From Bradyrhizobium erythrophlei (GTDB taxonomy: Bacteria; Pseudomonadota; Alphaproteobacteria; Rhizobiales; Xanthobacteraceae): a DNA stretch of 64,000 nt. A program made the position numbers and the translations under genes. Location of the stretch: contig FSRD01000003.1 of assembly GCA_900129675.1 (NCBI GenBank), positions 186,001 through 250,000 of the forward strand, given 5' to 3'. Within the stretch, counting starts at the first letter, position 1; every line of letters starts with the position of its first letter. This document shows, one piece after another, positions 16,513 to 24,860 of the stretch. The notes under the pieces are model-generated. The model searched no databases and was not told where the DNA came from. It saw nothing but the letters and a program-made list of their open reading frames with translations.

Positions 16513-19117
16513 TTCAGACCTCCTGACATAGGGAGTGCAAAAATGTCCGGTTTGAGCTCCGGTCAGGGAGCCGGGGCACGAGCCGAGGCGGCGCTGCGCT
16601 CGACCGGCGAGCCGGGAAAGGCAAGCCCGATGCGCCGCGGCGGGCGGATTTCGAAGTGCATCCGCAGGCGAGAGCCGGGGAAGATGGTTGCCGCTTTATT
16701 GAGGACCTCACAGAGCGCCTGGGCGGCGTGCGTGCGATGCGGCGAGCTGAGTGGAGCCAAGGTGATAGTAAGCTCGCTGTCTGAGACGTGGATATCGCCT
16801 GCAGTGGCGAACAGCTCATGCAGCAGGGTTCGCCCCTCTTGATCGACACGCGCGTAGTGAGGTCGCAGTAGTGCAACCAGATCGCTCTCGGCCTGATAGG
16901 CTACCATCTTGATGATGTCGGTCAGATGCTTGCGCTCCGTGGCGAGCTTGACCAATACGCGATCGTTGACCTCTCGGACTTCAACGCGCTTGGGAGCGTC
17001 GCGGCGCTGGTTGAGCAGCCGGCTCAAGTGCGCGCGGACGTTGCGCAGTTGCTTGCCGAGTTTACCGTGGGCAATCTTGAAGCCACGCATGGTCGGCCGG
17101 CGGTGTTCTGCATTGGCTGCGGCCGCGGCCCCCAATTCGCGTTCGAGCTTGGCGACCTCGGCGCGGGCCGTACGGATCTCGTTGTCCAAAGTCTTGCGCT
17201 CGGGATTGGGGATGGTGCGGGTAGGCTCTTCCGGCTCGATCTGGTAGTCGACGAGCGCATCAAGCAGGAACTCTTCTCGCATGTACTTAAAGAAGTTCTC
17301 CTGCCGCCAGCGCTCGAACATGCGATAGGCGACCTGGATGTCGCGCAGGTCCCATCGGCTCGTGATCACCGTCGTCTGATGGCCGCCGTCGCACAAGCGG
17401 GTGACTTGCCGCAAGCGCAGCTTGCCTTTGAGGAAACGCACGGGCCCATCATGCAGAAGATAGTCAACCGAGCATCCGTCGAGCACGGCGCGACGGCGGA
17501 CGAAGCGCCGCTCATTGATGCGACGGCACCGGCCCTTGCGGTAGGTCAGCACATCGAAGCCGTCCTTGATCATTGCGGCGAACAGTTTCGGGCTCCAGCC
17601 GCCGCGATCGAAGACAATGGTGACCCGCCGCTCCCCGACCACCTCCCGAACCTCGCGAAGCAGACGGGGCATAGCCTTGGTCAATGCAGCGTCAACCTCC
17701 CCGGTGATCACCAGCAACGGGTCGCCCGAGCGATCGTTGACCCAGTAGTCGGTGGTGGCGGGCATAGCCAAATGGCGGCGCGCCACATAAGCATTTGATG
17801 AGATCGCGCGTTGACCGTGATAGGCACGCACATGGCCGTCAACGTACAAAAACCCCATGAGATGTCCGCGCCGATCGACACGCACACCCGCAAGCTCCGC
17901 GCCGAGCTGCTCGGCGCAATGGTGCGCAGCAAGGCGGGTCAGGCGCCGCCGCAGCGTCTTCACCTCCGGGGCGCGGTCGAGACCGAGGAGCCTGCCGAAC
18001 GCGGCAGGGTCTTTCTCCTTGAGATGCTCGGGGCGCTTGATGCGTAGCAGCGCCATGAGCAGTAGCGTGAGCAACGTCGTGCGCAGGCCGTAGAAAGCCG
18101 GGCCGATCTCACCGAAGAGTTTGCGGCTGATCCGAAACAGCCCGCTTTCGACCAGACACGGGAGAGCCAACAGCACACCGACACCGGGAACCGAGGACCC
18201 CTCGCGGAACAGCGGTGCAGCATCATCGAGCAGCCCGAGATAAGCGAGCTGCCGATCAAACGTCCGATCGTCAGCGTCGCTGTCGAGGCTCATCGGCACC
18301 GGTTCATCGTCGTTTGCGGCCTCAGGCGCGGTGATCGGATCGCGGTCCCCTGAGTGCTCCTCCGCCGATCGACTGGCGTGATCTCCATCTTCGCCGCTCG
18401 GCGTCGCGGATGGCACGGCCTTTGTCGCCGGCTTCTCCGCGGTGGGCGTGATCGCGGCCAACGCAAGCTGTGCGCTCTCGCGCTTAGATGGTCCCACCAG
18501 CTTGCGGATGGCGTTCTCGCTGACACCCAGCCGGTGCGCGATCGCACGGTTGCTCATTCCCTGGCATTTTAACATCTCGATGCTGCGCAGACGTTTCCCG
18601 GAGAGACGTCGTCGGCCACGACGCCACCCTTCCTCTTTACCGAGCGCAGCCATTCCGCCGTGCGCATAGCGCTCTTGGTAGCGCCGAACAGTGCGCACCG
18701 ATCGCTCGAATGCCCGCGCCACGTCTGTCTGCTGGGCAAAGCCCGACTCCACCAAGAACACCATCGCATAAGCCTCGGCGACCGCGTCCTCGGCGCGATA
18801 GTGGTGCACCGGAAGTCCGGCGACGACGATCACCCGCTGATCCGCTTCGATCCGAACGGTGCAGCGCGCATTGATGACCACAATATTGGACGGCGCCGGC
18901 GACGGCAGCGCCAAGGCTTGTTGAGTGCTCATGGGCGGAGCTAGACCGGACAGGCTTGGGTGCGCAAGCCATCGTAAAATCTTCCAGTCGTATCAAAAAC
19001 TTCCGTCCTGGCAGTCGCAAAAACCGGACAGGTATTGGTGCGCACCAACCGGCACCCCAGCGGGCCGAAAGCCGAGTCAATTCAGTCGTAGAGGCTGGCT
19101 ATGTCAGGAGGTCTGAA
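16513..19117 (-). mobile_element. 2.6-kb insertion sequence with perfect 19-bp inverted repeats
   Basis: TTCAGACCTCCTGACATAG at 16513-16531 is matched exactly in inverted orientation at 19099-19117. The element holds one long transposase gene on the minus strand. Subterminal CCGGACA motifs occur near both ends and may be additional transposase sites. The target is an A/T-rich spot in a small membrane protein gene. At most a one-base overlap is visible at the junction, so I cannot define a target duplication. Confidence 0.9.
16563..18932 (-). CDS. Large DDE transposase (about 790 aa)
   Basis: A 789-aa transposase. The N-terminal region has helix-turn-helix units (T-D-V-A-R-A-F-E-R-S-V-R-T-V-R-R-Y and S-N-R-A-I-A-H-R-L-G-V-S-E-N-A-I-R-K). 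A low-complexity linker (about 160-225) follows, then the catalytic core with D in F-L-Y-V-D-G-H, D in V-T-I-V-F-D-R-G-G-W and E in R-W-R-Q-E-N-F-F-K-Y-M. That spacing fits the IS4-type RNase H superfamily; the exact IS family is uncertain. A coiled coil lies near 600-680. It is intact and flanked by perfect terminal repeats, so the element may still be mobile. Confidence 0.85.
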   Translation of the reverse strand: MSTQQALALPSPAPSNIVVINARCTVRIEADQRVIVVAGLPVHHYRAEDAVAEAYAMVFLVESGFAQQTDVARAFERSVRTVRRYQERYAHGGMAALGKEEGWRRGRRRLSGKRLRSIEMLKCQGMSNRAIAHRLGVSENAIRKLVGPSKRESAQLALAAITPTAEKPATKAVPSATPSGEDGDHASRSAEEHSGDRDPITAPEAANDDEPVPMSLDSDADDRTFDRQLAYLGLLDDAAPLFREGSSVPGVGVLLALPCLVESGLFRISRKLFGEIGPAFYGLRTTLLTLLLMALLRIKRPEHLKEKDPAAFGRLLGLDRAPEVKTLRRRLTRLAAHHCAEQLGAELAGVRVDRRGHLMGFLYVDGHVRAYHGQRAISSNAYVARRHLAMPATTDYWVNDRSGDPLLVITGEVDAALTKAMPRLLREVREVVGERRVTIVFDRGGWSPKLFAAMIKDGFDVLTYRKGRCRRINERRFVRRRAVLDGCSVDYLLHDGPVRFLKGKLRLRQVTRLCDGGHQTTVITSRWDLRDIQVAYRMFERWRQENFFKYMREEFLLDALVDYQIEPEEPTRTIPNPERKTLDNEIRTARAEVAKLERELGAAAAANAEHRRPTMRGFKIAHGKLGKQLRNVRAHLSRLLNQRRDAPKRVEVREVNDRVLVKLATERKHLTDIIKMVAYQAESDLVALLRPHYARVDQEGRTLLHELFATAGDIHVSDSELTITLAPLSSPHRTHAAQALCEVLNKAATIFPGSRLRMHFEIRPPRRIGLAFPGSPVERSAASARAPAP

Positions 19118-19197
19118 ATTAGGCCATTCATTGCCGTGTATTTTGATGTGATCGCCTGATCGAACGGTCGCTCAAGAAGCTCCTCGATGAGTGACAT

Positions 19198-19540
19198 ACT
19201 GTAATCCCCGCTAGTGAAGTTGCTGGCCAGCACAAACCTGCCGTTCAAAATTGGGATCGGCGTTCGAAATTCAGAATTACTGCCAAGCTTGTTGGCGCGC
19301 TATGCGCTTTCGGCCGGCTTACGGACTAATCGAAATTGTGTGCAATCACTGGGAACGATGCCATCGACGTCCTTGGCGCAGAGCGTCGGACAATCGGCGC
19401 CTTTCCAAAAATCGCCGCCCGCGTTCGAAAATGCCGAAACTGCATAGTCCAGACCGAGCACTTCCCTCACACTGCGCCGCGTTCGACGGCGTGGCGTTCC
19501 AAATTGTGTTGCGGGGCGCGGCGATAGGAAGGACCAGACG
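19198..19540. other. Spacer upstream of the sulfatase-maturation cluster
   Basis: About 340 bp without a supported gene. It should contain the promoter of the minus-strand interrupted membrane gene and that of the plus-strand cluster, but I could not assign either. A ribosome binding site, AGGAAGG, sits about 10 bases before the ATG at 19541. Confidence 0.45.
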
Positions 19541-20539
19541 ATGAAGGAGTTCGACACTGCTACGCTAGTCCGGCCGCAAAGCCCGGCCTCCGAGATGTCC
19601 GGTCACTCCGATATGGTCTGGATTCCCGGCGGCACTTTCCGCATGGGGTCGGACACGCACTACGCCGAAGAGGCGCCGGTCCACCGCGTGACAGTCGACG
19701 GCTTCTGGATCGACCGCACCCCGGTCACAAACCGCCAGTTCCGCAATTTCGTGCATGCGACGGGCTATGTGACCTACGCCGAGATCGCGCCCGATCCGAA
19801 GGACTATCCGGGTGCCCTGCCTCATATGCTGAAGGCGGCGTCGCTTGTTTTCAATCCGCCGAAATATCCGGTCGATTTGCGCGACTGGAGCCAGTGGTGG
19901 ACGTTTACATTTGGCGCCAACTGGAAGCGACCTTATGGACGAGGGAGATCGATCAGCGGGCTCGAAGATCATCCCGTCGTTCACGTCGCCTACAGGGACG
20001 CCATGGCCTACGCGAAATGGGCCGGCAAGGATCTGCCGACCGAGGCAGAATGGGAGTTTGCGGCCCGCGGTGGCCTTGACGGCGCGGAATTCGCCTGGGG
20101 CGATGAGCTCACGCCGGGCGGCAGCCAGATGGCAAACACCTGGCAGGGAGCGTTCCCGCATGAAAACCTCAGGCATGACGGCTACGAACGCACGTCGCCG
20201 GTGACCGCATTCCCGGCGAACGGCTACGGCATCTACGACATGATCGGCAACGTGTGGGAATGGACCAGCGATTGGTACTCACCGAAACACGAGGCCGATG
20301 CCCCCAAGGCTTGCTGTATTCCGGTGAACCCGCGCGGCGGCCGCGAGGACGCAAGCTACGACGGTTGCATGCCCGCGATCAGGATTCCTCGCAAGGTGCT
20401 TAAGGGCGGTTCGCATCTGTGTGCGGCAAATTACTGCCGCCGCTACCGCCCGGCCGCGCGTCATCCTGAGCCGGTGGACACCTCGACCAGCCATGTGGGA
20501 TTCCGCTGCATCATCAGGCAGGCGGGAGCAGCGCCATGA
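19541..20539 (+). CDS. Formylglycine-generating enzyme (sulfatase-modifying factor)
   Basis: A 332-aa SUMF1/FGE-family enzyme that oxidises the active-site Cys of sulfatases to formylglycine. It begins with W-I-P-G-G-T-F-R-M-G-S and contains G-K-D-L-P-T-E-A-E-W-E-F-A-A-R-G-G and G-N-V-W-E-W-T. The copper-binding catalytic cysteines are C294 and C299 in S-H-L-C-A-A-N-Y-C-R-R-Y-R-P-A-A-R, with the terminal G-F-R-C-I. No signal peptide, so it acts in the cytosol. Its likely client is the arylsulfatase at the far end of the same cluster, which has C-T-A-G-R. It overlaps the next gene by ATGA. The start is supported by AGGAAGG upstream. Confidence 0.93.
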   Translation: MKEFDTATLVRPQSPASEMSGHSDMVWIPGGTFRMGSDTHYAEEAPVHRVTVDGFWIDRTPVTNRQFRNFVHATGYVTYAEIAPDPKDYPGALPHMLKAASLVFNPPKYPVDLRDWSQWWTFTFGANWKRPYGRGRSISGLEDHPVVHVAYRDAMAYAKWAGKDLPTEAEWEFAARGGLDGAEFAWGDELTPGGSQMANTWQGAFPHENLRHDGYERTSPVTAFPANGYGIYDMIGNVWEWTSDWYSPKHEADAPKACCIPVNPRGGREDASYDGCMPAIRIPRKVLKGGSHLCAANYCRRYRPAARHPEPVDTSTSHVGFRCIIRQAGAAP

Positions 20540-21057
20540 GCAATGCCACTCCGCAGGAACTGGGCATCCTGGCCAAGCTGGTCCTCGTGCTCGCTGTCGT
20601 GCTGTTCGTCGCCGGCGTGCTGTGGCACGGCGTTACGGGCGATGCCTTCCGACGATTCTGGCACGACCTGGTCGAACGGCCGGACGAGCCGATGAGATTC
20701 CGCTTCATCCTGCAGCCGTTGATGGCTGCGCTCGCCGCTATCCACGATGGACGCGAGGACGCGCGGGCCGGCCGCTCTGCGTATTTCGTGGCGGTGCTGC
20801 GCAATCCGCAGGAACGCATTGGATTGCTGCGCGAGGGATTGAACGCGACCGCCAGAATCATCCTTCTGGGGCTGGCGATGGACGTGATCTATCAGCTCCT
20901 CGTGCTCAAGACATTCTATCCGAATGAGGCGCTCGTCATCGCGTTGCTGCTCGCATTTGTACCGTACCTGATCATCCGAGGCATCGTTTTTCGCATTGCA
21001 CGGTCGCGCATCCGCGGACCGCGCGGTGAGGGCACCGACATCAATCGTCAGCAATAG
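20536..21057 (+). CDS. Membrane protein of unknown function
   Basis: A 173-aa inner-membrane protein: one helix near the N-terminus (residues 12-32), a soluble stretch with conserved-looking F-I-L-Q-P-L-M-A-A-L-A-A-I-H-D-G, then two helices between about 100 and 155, and a basic tail. I do not recognise the family. It is translationally coupled to the formylglycine-generating enzyme and followed 10 bp later by a DUF202 protein, so it belongs to the same operon. Confidence 0.75.
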   Translation: MSNATPQELGILAKLVLVLAVVLFVAGVLWHGVTGDAFRRFWHDLVERPDEPMRFRFILQPLMAALAAIHDGREDARAGRSAYFVAVLRNPQERIGLLREGLNATARIILLGLAMDVIYQLLVLKTFYPNEALVIALLLAFVPYLIIRGIVFRIARSRIRGPRGEGTDINRQQ

Positions 21058-21067
21058 GGAACCCGGC

Positions 21068-21511
21068 ATGGCAGATCCAGACTCCGCCCCAAGCGCGGGC
21101 AGGTTCGAGGTGAGAGTAACCTCAGACAGCCACTTTGGCTGGATACGCACCCGCCTGAGCATCGAGCGCACGATGATGTCGTGGATAAGGACAGCAGTCG
21201 CGCTGATCGGCTTCGGCTTCGCAATCGTCCAGTTCTTCGTACGCTTCGAACAGATGCCCGGAGCCCGACCTGCTGCTTATCCAAACGCACCGCGGGACCT
21301 CGGGCTGGCGCTGATCTCATGCGGCGTCCTGTCGCTACTCATTTCGGTTTGGCAGTACTTGTGGGGCATTCGTTACCTTTGGAGCGAAACGTTCGCCCCA
21401 ATTGCCGGACTGAAAAGGGAGGGAATGCATACGCCGGTAATCGCCGTCGCCGTCCTCCTCATTTGCATCGGCTTGTTTGCCTTCTTTGCCGTGCTGCTGC
21501 GCCTCGTGTAG
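21068..21511 (+). CDS. DUF202/YidH-family membrane protein
   Basis: A 147-aa protein with the DUF202 signature R-T-R-L-S-I-E-R-T-M-M-S-W-I-R-T-A at about residues 23-39, followed by three hydrophobic helices. Family function is unknown. I start it at ATG 21068; the frame is open further upstream to 20996, but that part overlaps the preceding gene. Same operon as its neighbours. Confidence 0.8.
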   Translation: MADPDSAPSAGRFEVRVTSDSHFGWIRTRLSIERTMMSWIRTAVALIGFGFAIVQFFVRFEQMPGARPAAYPNAPRDLGLALISCGVLSLLISVWQYLWGIRYLWSETFAPIAGLKREGMHTPVIAVAVLLICIGLFAFFAVLLRLV

Positions 21512-21547
21512 CCGCCGCGCGAAACTGCGACCGAAAGGGGTTCCGAA

Positions 21548-21646
21548 ATGACCAACCCAAGCCCGACCATCGTAGACAGGTTCATGAGCATGAGCATGAA
21601 AGCGAAACTCTTGACGATCGTTGGCAAACAAGGGAGGCACAAATGA
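21548..21646 (+). CDS. Possible 32-aa peptide coupled to the PQQ dehydrogenase gene
   Basis: A short frame of 32 codons starts at ATG 21548 behind AAAGGGG and ends in TGA overlapping the ATG of the next gene (ATGA at 21643). It encodes a basic, methionine-rich peptide (M-S-M-S-M-K-A-K). It could be a real small subunit, a leader that controls translation of the dehydrogenase, or chance. The ribosome binding site GGGAGG of the next gene lies inside it. Confidence 0.4.
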   Translation: MTNPSPTIVDRFMSMSMKAKLLTIVGKQGRHK

Positions 21647-23418
21647 ATCGCAGGCTCGGGATCATCATCGTTGCGCTGGGCGCTGCCGCGGTGGGCGCTG
21701 GGATCACCTCCTCGTTTGCGGACGAGGCCGGAGTCGAGGCGCGCGTCGGCGAGTTGCGCGGCGAAATTCTGTCGCTCTTGGCGCCTGCGGGTGCCGTAGC
21801 CACGGAAACGAACCCAAATTACAAGGGCGCTGCGGCGCCCGCGCCTGCGGCTCCTGCCTCGCCTGCTGCCGCGGACTGGCCGAGCTACAACAAAACGCTG
21901 ACTTCCGAGCGCTTCTCCGACCTGAGCCAGATCAACTCGAAGAACGTCGCGAAGCTCAAGGTCTTATGTACCTACGACACCTGGCGATTGACGAGCTTCG
22001 AGACCGGCCTGATCATGGTGGAGGGCGCGCTCATCGGCACCACCGAATTCGATATTTTCTCGATCGACCCCTCGACCTGCGCCGAGAACTGGCGCACGCA
22101 CGAGGAATATCCGGCCTACATCATCCCGACCAATCGGGGCGCGGCCTACCTGGACGGGAGGTTGTTCCGTGGGACAGACGACGGGCGCGTGCTGGCCTAT
22201 GACTTCAAAACCGGCAAGCGGCTCTGGGAGGCGACGATCGCGGACGTGAAAAAGGGCGAAGACGTGCCAGCGGCACCGATCGCCTGGGAGGGCCTCGTCT
22301 TCATCGGCAACGCCGGCGGAGACTTCAAGAGCGCCAAAGGGCACATGTACGCGCTCGACGCCAAGACCGGCAAGATTGTGTGGCAATTCTTCCTCGTGCC
22401 CAAGACCGAGGGCGATACTGTTCGCGGGCCTGAGGGCGCCTCGCCGCTCGACACTTCGACTTGGAAAAACGTGCCTGGCGCTCCGATCAGCGGCGGGGGA
22501 GCCTGGACTTCTACGACCTTGGACCCGGCTTCTGGCCTCTTGTACGTGCCGGTTGGCAATCCCGCGCCTGACTACGACAACAGCGTCCGCCAGGGGGACA
22601 ATCTCTTCACCGGTTCCGTCGTTGTCCTCGACGCCAGGACCGGCGCGTACAAGAACCATTTCCAGCTTGTGCCCAGGGATTGGCACGACTGGGACGTCTC
22701 CAACCCGCCGGCTTTGATCAAGACGAGGGGGGGCAAACGGCTCATGGCGGTGGCGCCAAAGGACGGACACCTCTACGGCTTTGATCTTGCCGACAACAAG
22801 CTCTTGTACCGGACGCCGGTGACGAGAATCGAGAATGTGGAAGAGCCCTTCGCTGTCGACAAAGACGTCCATTTTTGTCCGGGCGCCGCGGGCGGGGGGG
22901 AATGGAACAGCCCGGCCTACGACCCTGTGACCAATTTCATCTTCACCGGCGAGGTCGACTGGTGCGTGACGGTGAAGCTGCAGACCAGGGAAGAAATGGC
23001 GGCTGTCCCGCTCGGGCAGGTGTGGACGGGAGATAAAAACCTCAATCCGTTCAACGTGTTCGGAAAGTTCTCGCGTGCCGACGGCTTCTGGGCGGGATGG
23101 CTTCACGCGGTCGACGCCGACACAGGGGTGTGGAAGTGGAGGCTGAAGTCCAATTATCCGATCATGGGCGCTGTGACGCCGACCGCTGGGGGCCTTGTGT
23201 TCTTCGGTGACCTGGGCGGCAATTTCTATGCAATTGACGCGGCAACCGGCCAGAAGCTGTGGGGACAGAAGATCGGCGGCGCGATCGGTGGCGGGGTGAT
23301 CACTTATACGGTGAACGGCACTCAAAAAGTTGCGGTGGCGACCGGCTACGTAGCTCCCGCCTTTCCTGCCGAAATCAGGAGAGCGAAGATCGCGATCCTG
23401 GGCGTCGAAGGCAACTGA
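21643..23418 (+). CDS. PQQ-dependent (quinoprotein) dehydrogenase
   Basis: A 591-aa exported quinoprotein alcohol/sugar dehydrogenase. It has an N-terminal hydrophobic signal (residues about 5-25, ending F-A-D-E-A), an Ala/Pro-rich linker (about 60-85), then beta-propeller blades with W-motifs (A-Y-D-F-K-T-G-K-R-L-W; A-L-D-A-K-T-G-K-I-V-W; A-I-D-A-A-T-G-Q-K-L-W). The active-site region is H-D-W-D-V-S-N-P, and G-G-G-A-W-T-S precedes it. The vicinal Cys pair typical of methanol dehydrogenases and a C-terminal haem domain are both absent. The start at 21643 has GGGAGG upstream; the longer frame overlaps the DUF202 gene. No pqq biosynthesis gene is in the window. Electrons could reach the cytochrome bd oxidase encoded next, via quinone. 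Confidence 0.88.
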   Translation: MNRRLGIIIVALGAAAVGAGITSSFADEAGVEARVGELRGEILSLLAPAGAVATETNPNYKGAAAPAPAAPASPAAADWPSYNKTLTSERFSDLSQINSKNVAKLKVLCTYDTWRLTSFETGLIMVEGALIGTTEFDIFSIDPSTCAENWRTHEEYPAYIIPTNRGAAYLDGRLFRGTDDGRVLAYDFKTGKRLWEATIADVKKGEDVPAAPIAWEGLVFIGNAGGDFKSAKGHMYALDAKTGKIVWQFFLVPKTEGDTVRGPEGASPLDTSTWKNVPGAPISGGGAWTSTTLDPASGLLYVPVGNPAPDYDNSVRQGDNLFTGSVVVLDARTGAYKNHFQLVPRDWHDWDVSNPPALIKTRGGKRLMAVAPKDGHLYGFDLADNKLLYRTPVTRIENVEEPFAVDKDVHFCPGAAGGGEWNSPAYDPVTNFIFTGEVDWCVTVKLQTREEMAAVPLGQVWTGDKNLNPFNVFGKFSRADGFWAGWLHAVDADTGVWKWRLKSNYPIMGAVTPTAGGLVFFGDLGGNFYAIDAATGQKLWGQKIGGAIGGGVITYTVNGTQKVAVATGYVAPAFPAEIRRAKIAILGVEGN

Positions 23419-23468
23419 AGCAGCCAACGGCGGCGGCGGGCGCCGCGCGAACCCATAGGAGCCTAGTC

Positions 23469-24860
23469 ATGGAGCTCGATCCGGTTCTGCTGTCGCGGGT
23501 GCAGTTCGCCTTCGTCATCAGCTTCCATATCATCTTCCCAGCCTTCACCATTGGGCTCGCCGCATGGCTTGCAACTCTCGAAGGCGTGCGGTTGTTGACC
23601 GGCAACGAGCTCTATCGGCGGGTCTTCGACTTCTGGCTCAAGATATTTGCTCTGTCGTTCGGCATGGGCGTGGTCAGCGGCATCGTGATGGCGTTCCAGT
23701 TCGGCACCAACTGGAGCGTAATGGCCGAGCGCACCGGATCGATCCAGGGGCCGTTGCTGGGCTATGAGGCCTTCACCGCCTTCATGCTGGAAGCGACATT
23801 CTTCGGCGTCGTGCTCCTCGGCCGCGACCGCGTGCCGCCCTGGTTCTACTTTCTCTCCTGTTGCATGGTCTCGCTCGGCACCATGTTCTCGTCGTTCTGG
23901 ATCCTCGCCAACAACAGTTGGATGCAGGTGCCGCTCGGCCATGTCATCGTCAACGGCAGGATCGAGCCGGGCGACTGGTGGGCCATCACCACCGGGCCCA
24001 TCATGCGGGTTCGATGGCCGCACATGCTGCTGGCCGCCTTCCTGACCACCGGCATGTGCGTGGCGGCCACCGGCGCCTGGTACCTGCTGCGTGACAAGGA
24101 CGCGCCGGAGTCGCGCGCCATGCTGCGCTGGGGACTCGGGCTCGTTGCCGTTATGATCCCGATCCAACTGTTCTTCGGCCACGTGACGGGCCTCTACGTG
24201 CTTCAGCATCAGCCTGCGAAGTTCGCTGCGATCGAGGCGCGCTGGAAGACGCAACAGCCGGCAAGCGAGGTGCTGATCGCTTTGCCCGATCCATTCGAGG
24301 AGCGGAATCTCTTTGCGATCGAAATCCCCAAGCTCGGCAGCTTCATCGCCTCCGGCAATTGGACCGCGCGCGAGATTGGGTTGGAGACCTTCCCGCCCGA
24401 AGACCGCCCACCGGTGATCATTCCCTTTTTCGCGTTTCGCATCATGGTGGGAATGGGCCTGGTCATGCTCGCGGTATCCTGGTTCGGAACCTTTCTGCGC
24501 TGGCGCGGCCGGCTGGAGAGCACGCGCTGGTTTCTATGGGTGGCGTTCCTGTCCTTCCCCAGCGGCTTCATCGCCGTGCTGGCGGGATGGTTTACCGCCG
24601 AAGTCGGCCGCCAGCCCTGGGTCGTCTATGGCCTTCTGCGCACGAAGGATGTCGTAACGCCGTCTTTGACGACGGGTGACGTGCTGTTTTCGTTGGCGTG
24701 CTACGTCATCGCCTACGCTACAATATTCGGCTTCGGTCTATTTTTCATTCACCGACTTTTGCGCGATGGCCCTGGGCGCGATGCGTCGGACCGGGCGAAA
24801 ATGACTCCGGCTCGGCCGCTGGCTGTTGCAATGCAATCCTCCACGGAGGAACCCCGATGA
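23469..24860 (+). CDS. cydA: Cytochrome bd ubiquinol oxidase subunit I
   Basis: A 463-aa quinol oxidase subunit carrying haems b558, b595 and d. Visible landmarks are R-V-Q-F-A-F-V-I-S-F-H-I-I-F-P-A with haem ligand H20, G-Y-E-A-F-T-A-F-M-L-E-A-T-F-F with two conserved Glu, R-W-P-H-M with the next His, and G-R-Q-P-W-V-V-Y-G-L-L-R-T. The Q-loop is short, as in the cyanide-insensitive (CIO) branch. The start at 23469 follows TAGGAGCC; the longer upstream frame overlaps the dehydrogenase gene. It overlaps cydB by four bases. No cydX-like gene or cydDC follows. Confidence 0.94.
   Translation: MELDPVLLSRVQFAFVISFHIIFPAFTIGLAAWLATLEGVRLLTGNELYRRVFDFWLKIFALSFGMGVVSGIVMAFQFGTNWSVMAERTGSIQGPLLGYEAFTAFMLEATFFGVVLLGRDRVPPWFYFLSCCMVSLGTMFSSFWILANNSWMQVPLGHVIVNGRIEPGDWWAITTGPIMRVRWPHMLLAAFLTTGMCVAATGAWYLLRDKDAPESRAMLRWGLGLVAVMIPIQLFFGHVTGLYVLQHQPAKFAAIEARWKTQQPASEVLIALPDPFEERNLFAIEIPKLGSFIASGNWTAREIGLETFPPEDRPPVIIPFFAFRIMVGMGLVMLAVSWFGTFLRWRGRLESTRWFLWVAFLSFPSGFIAVLAGWFTAEVGRQPWVVYGLLRTKDVVTPSLTTGDVLFSLACYVIAYATIFGFGLFFIHRLLRDGPGRDASDRAKMTPARPLAVAMQSSTEEPR

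Larger units (their letters stand above)
16151..19197 (-). pseudogene. Small membrane protein gene interrupted by an IS
   Basis: The N-terminal 27 codons (M-S-L-I-E-E-L-L-E-R-P-F-D-Q) lie at 19118-19197. The remainder (L-G-A-G-T-L-V-L-I-W-P-G onward) lies at 16151-16512, ending G-A-W-L-L-L-S-R. Together they give about 147 residues with four hydrophobic segments. I do not recognise the family beyond a small integral-membrane protein. The join is in frame if one base of the A/T run at the insertion point is dropped. The gene was probably the first of a two-gene unit with the oxalate decarboxylase. Confidence 0.7.

Noticed and set aside
21964..23427. Long 487-aa minus-strand frame opposite the PQQ dehydrogenase
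   Set aside because: Antisense shadow of a strongly supported gene, with no domain of its own.
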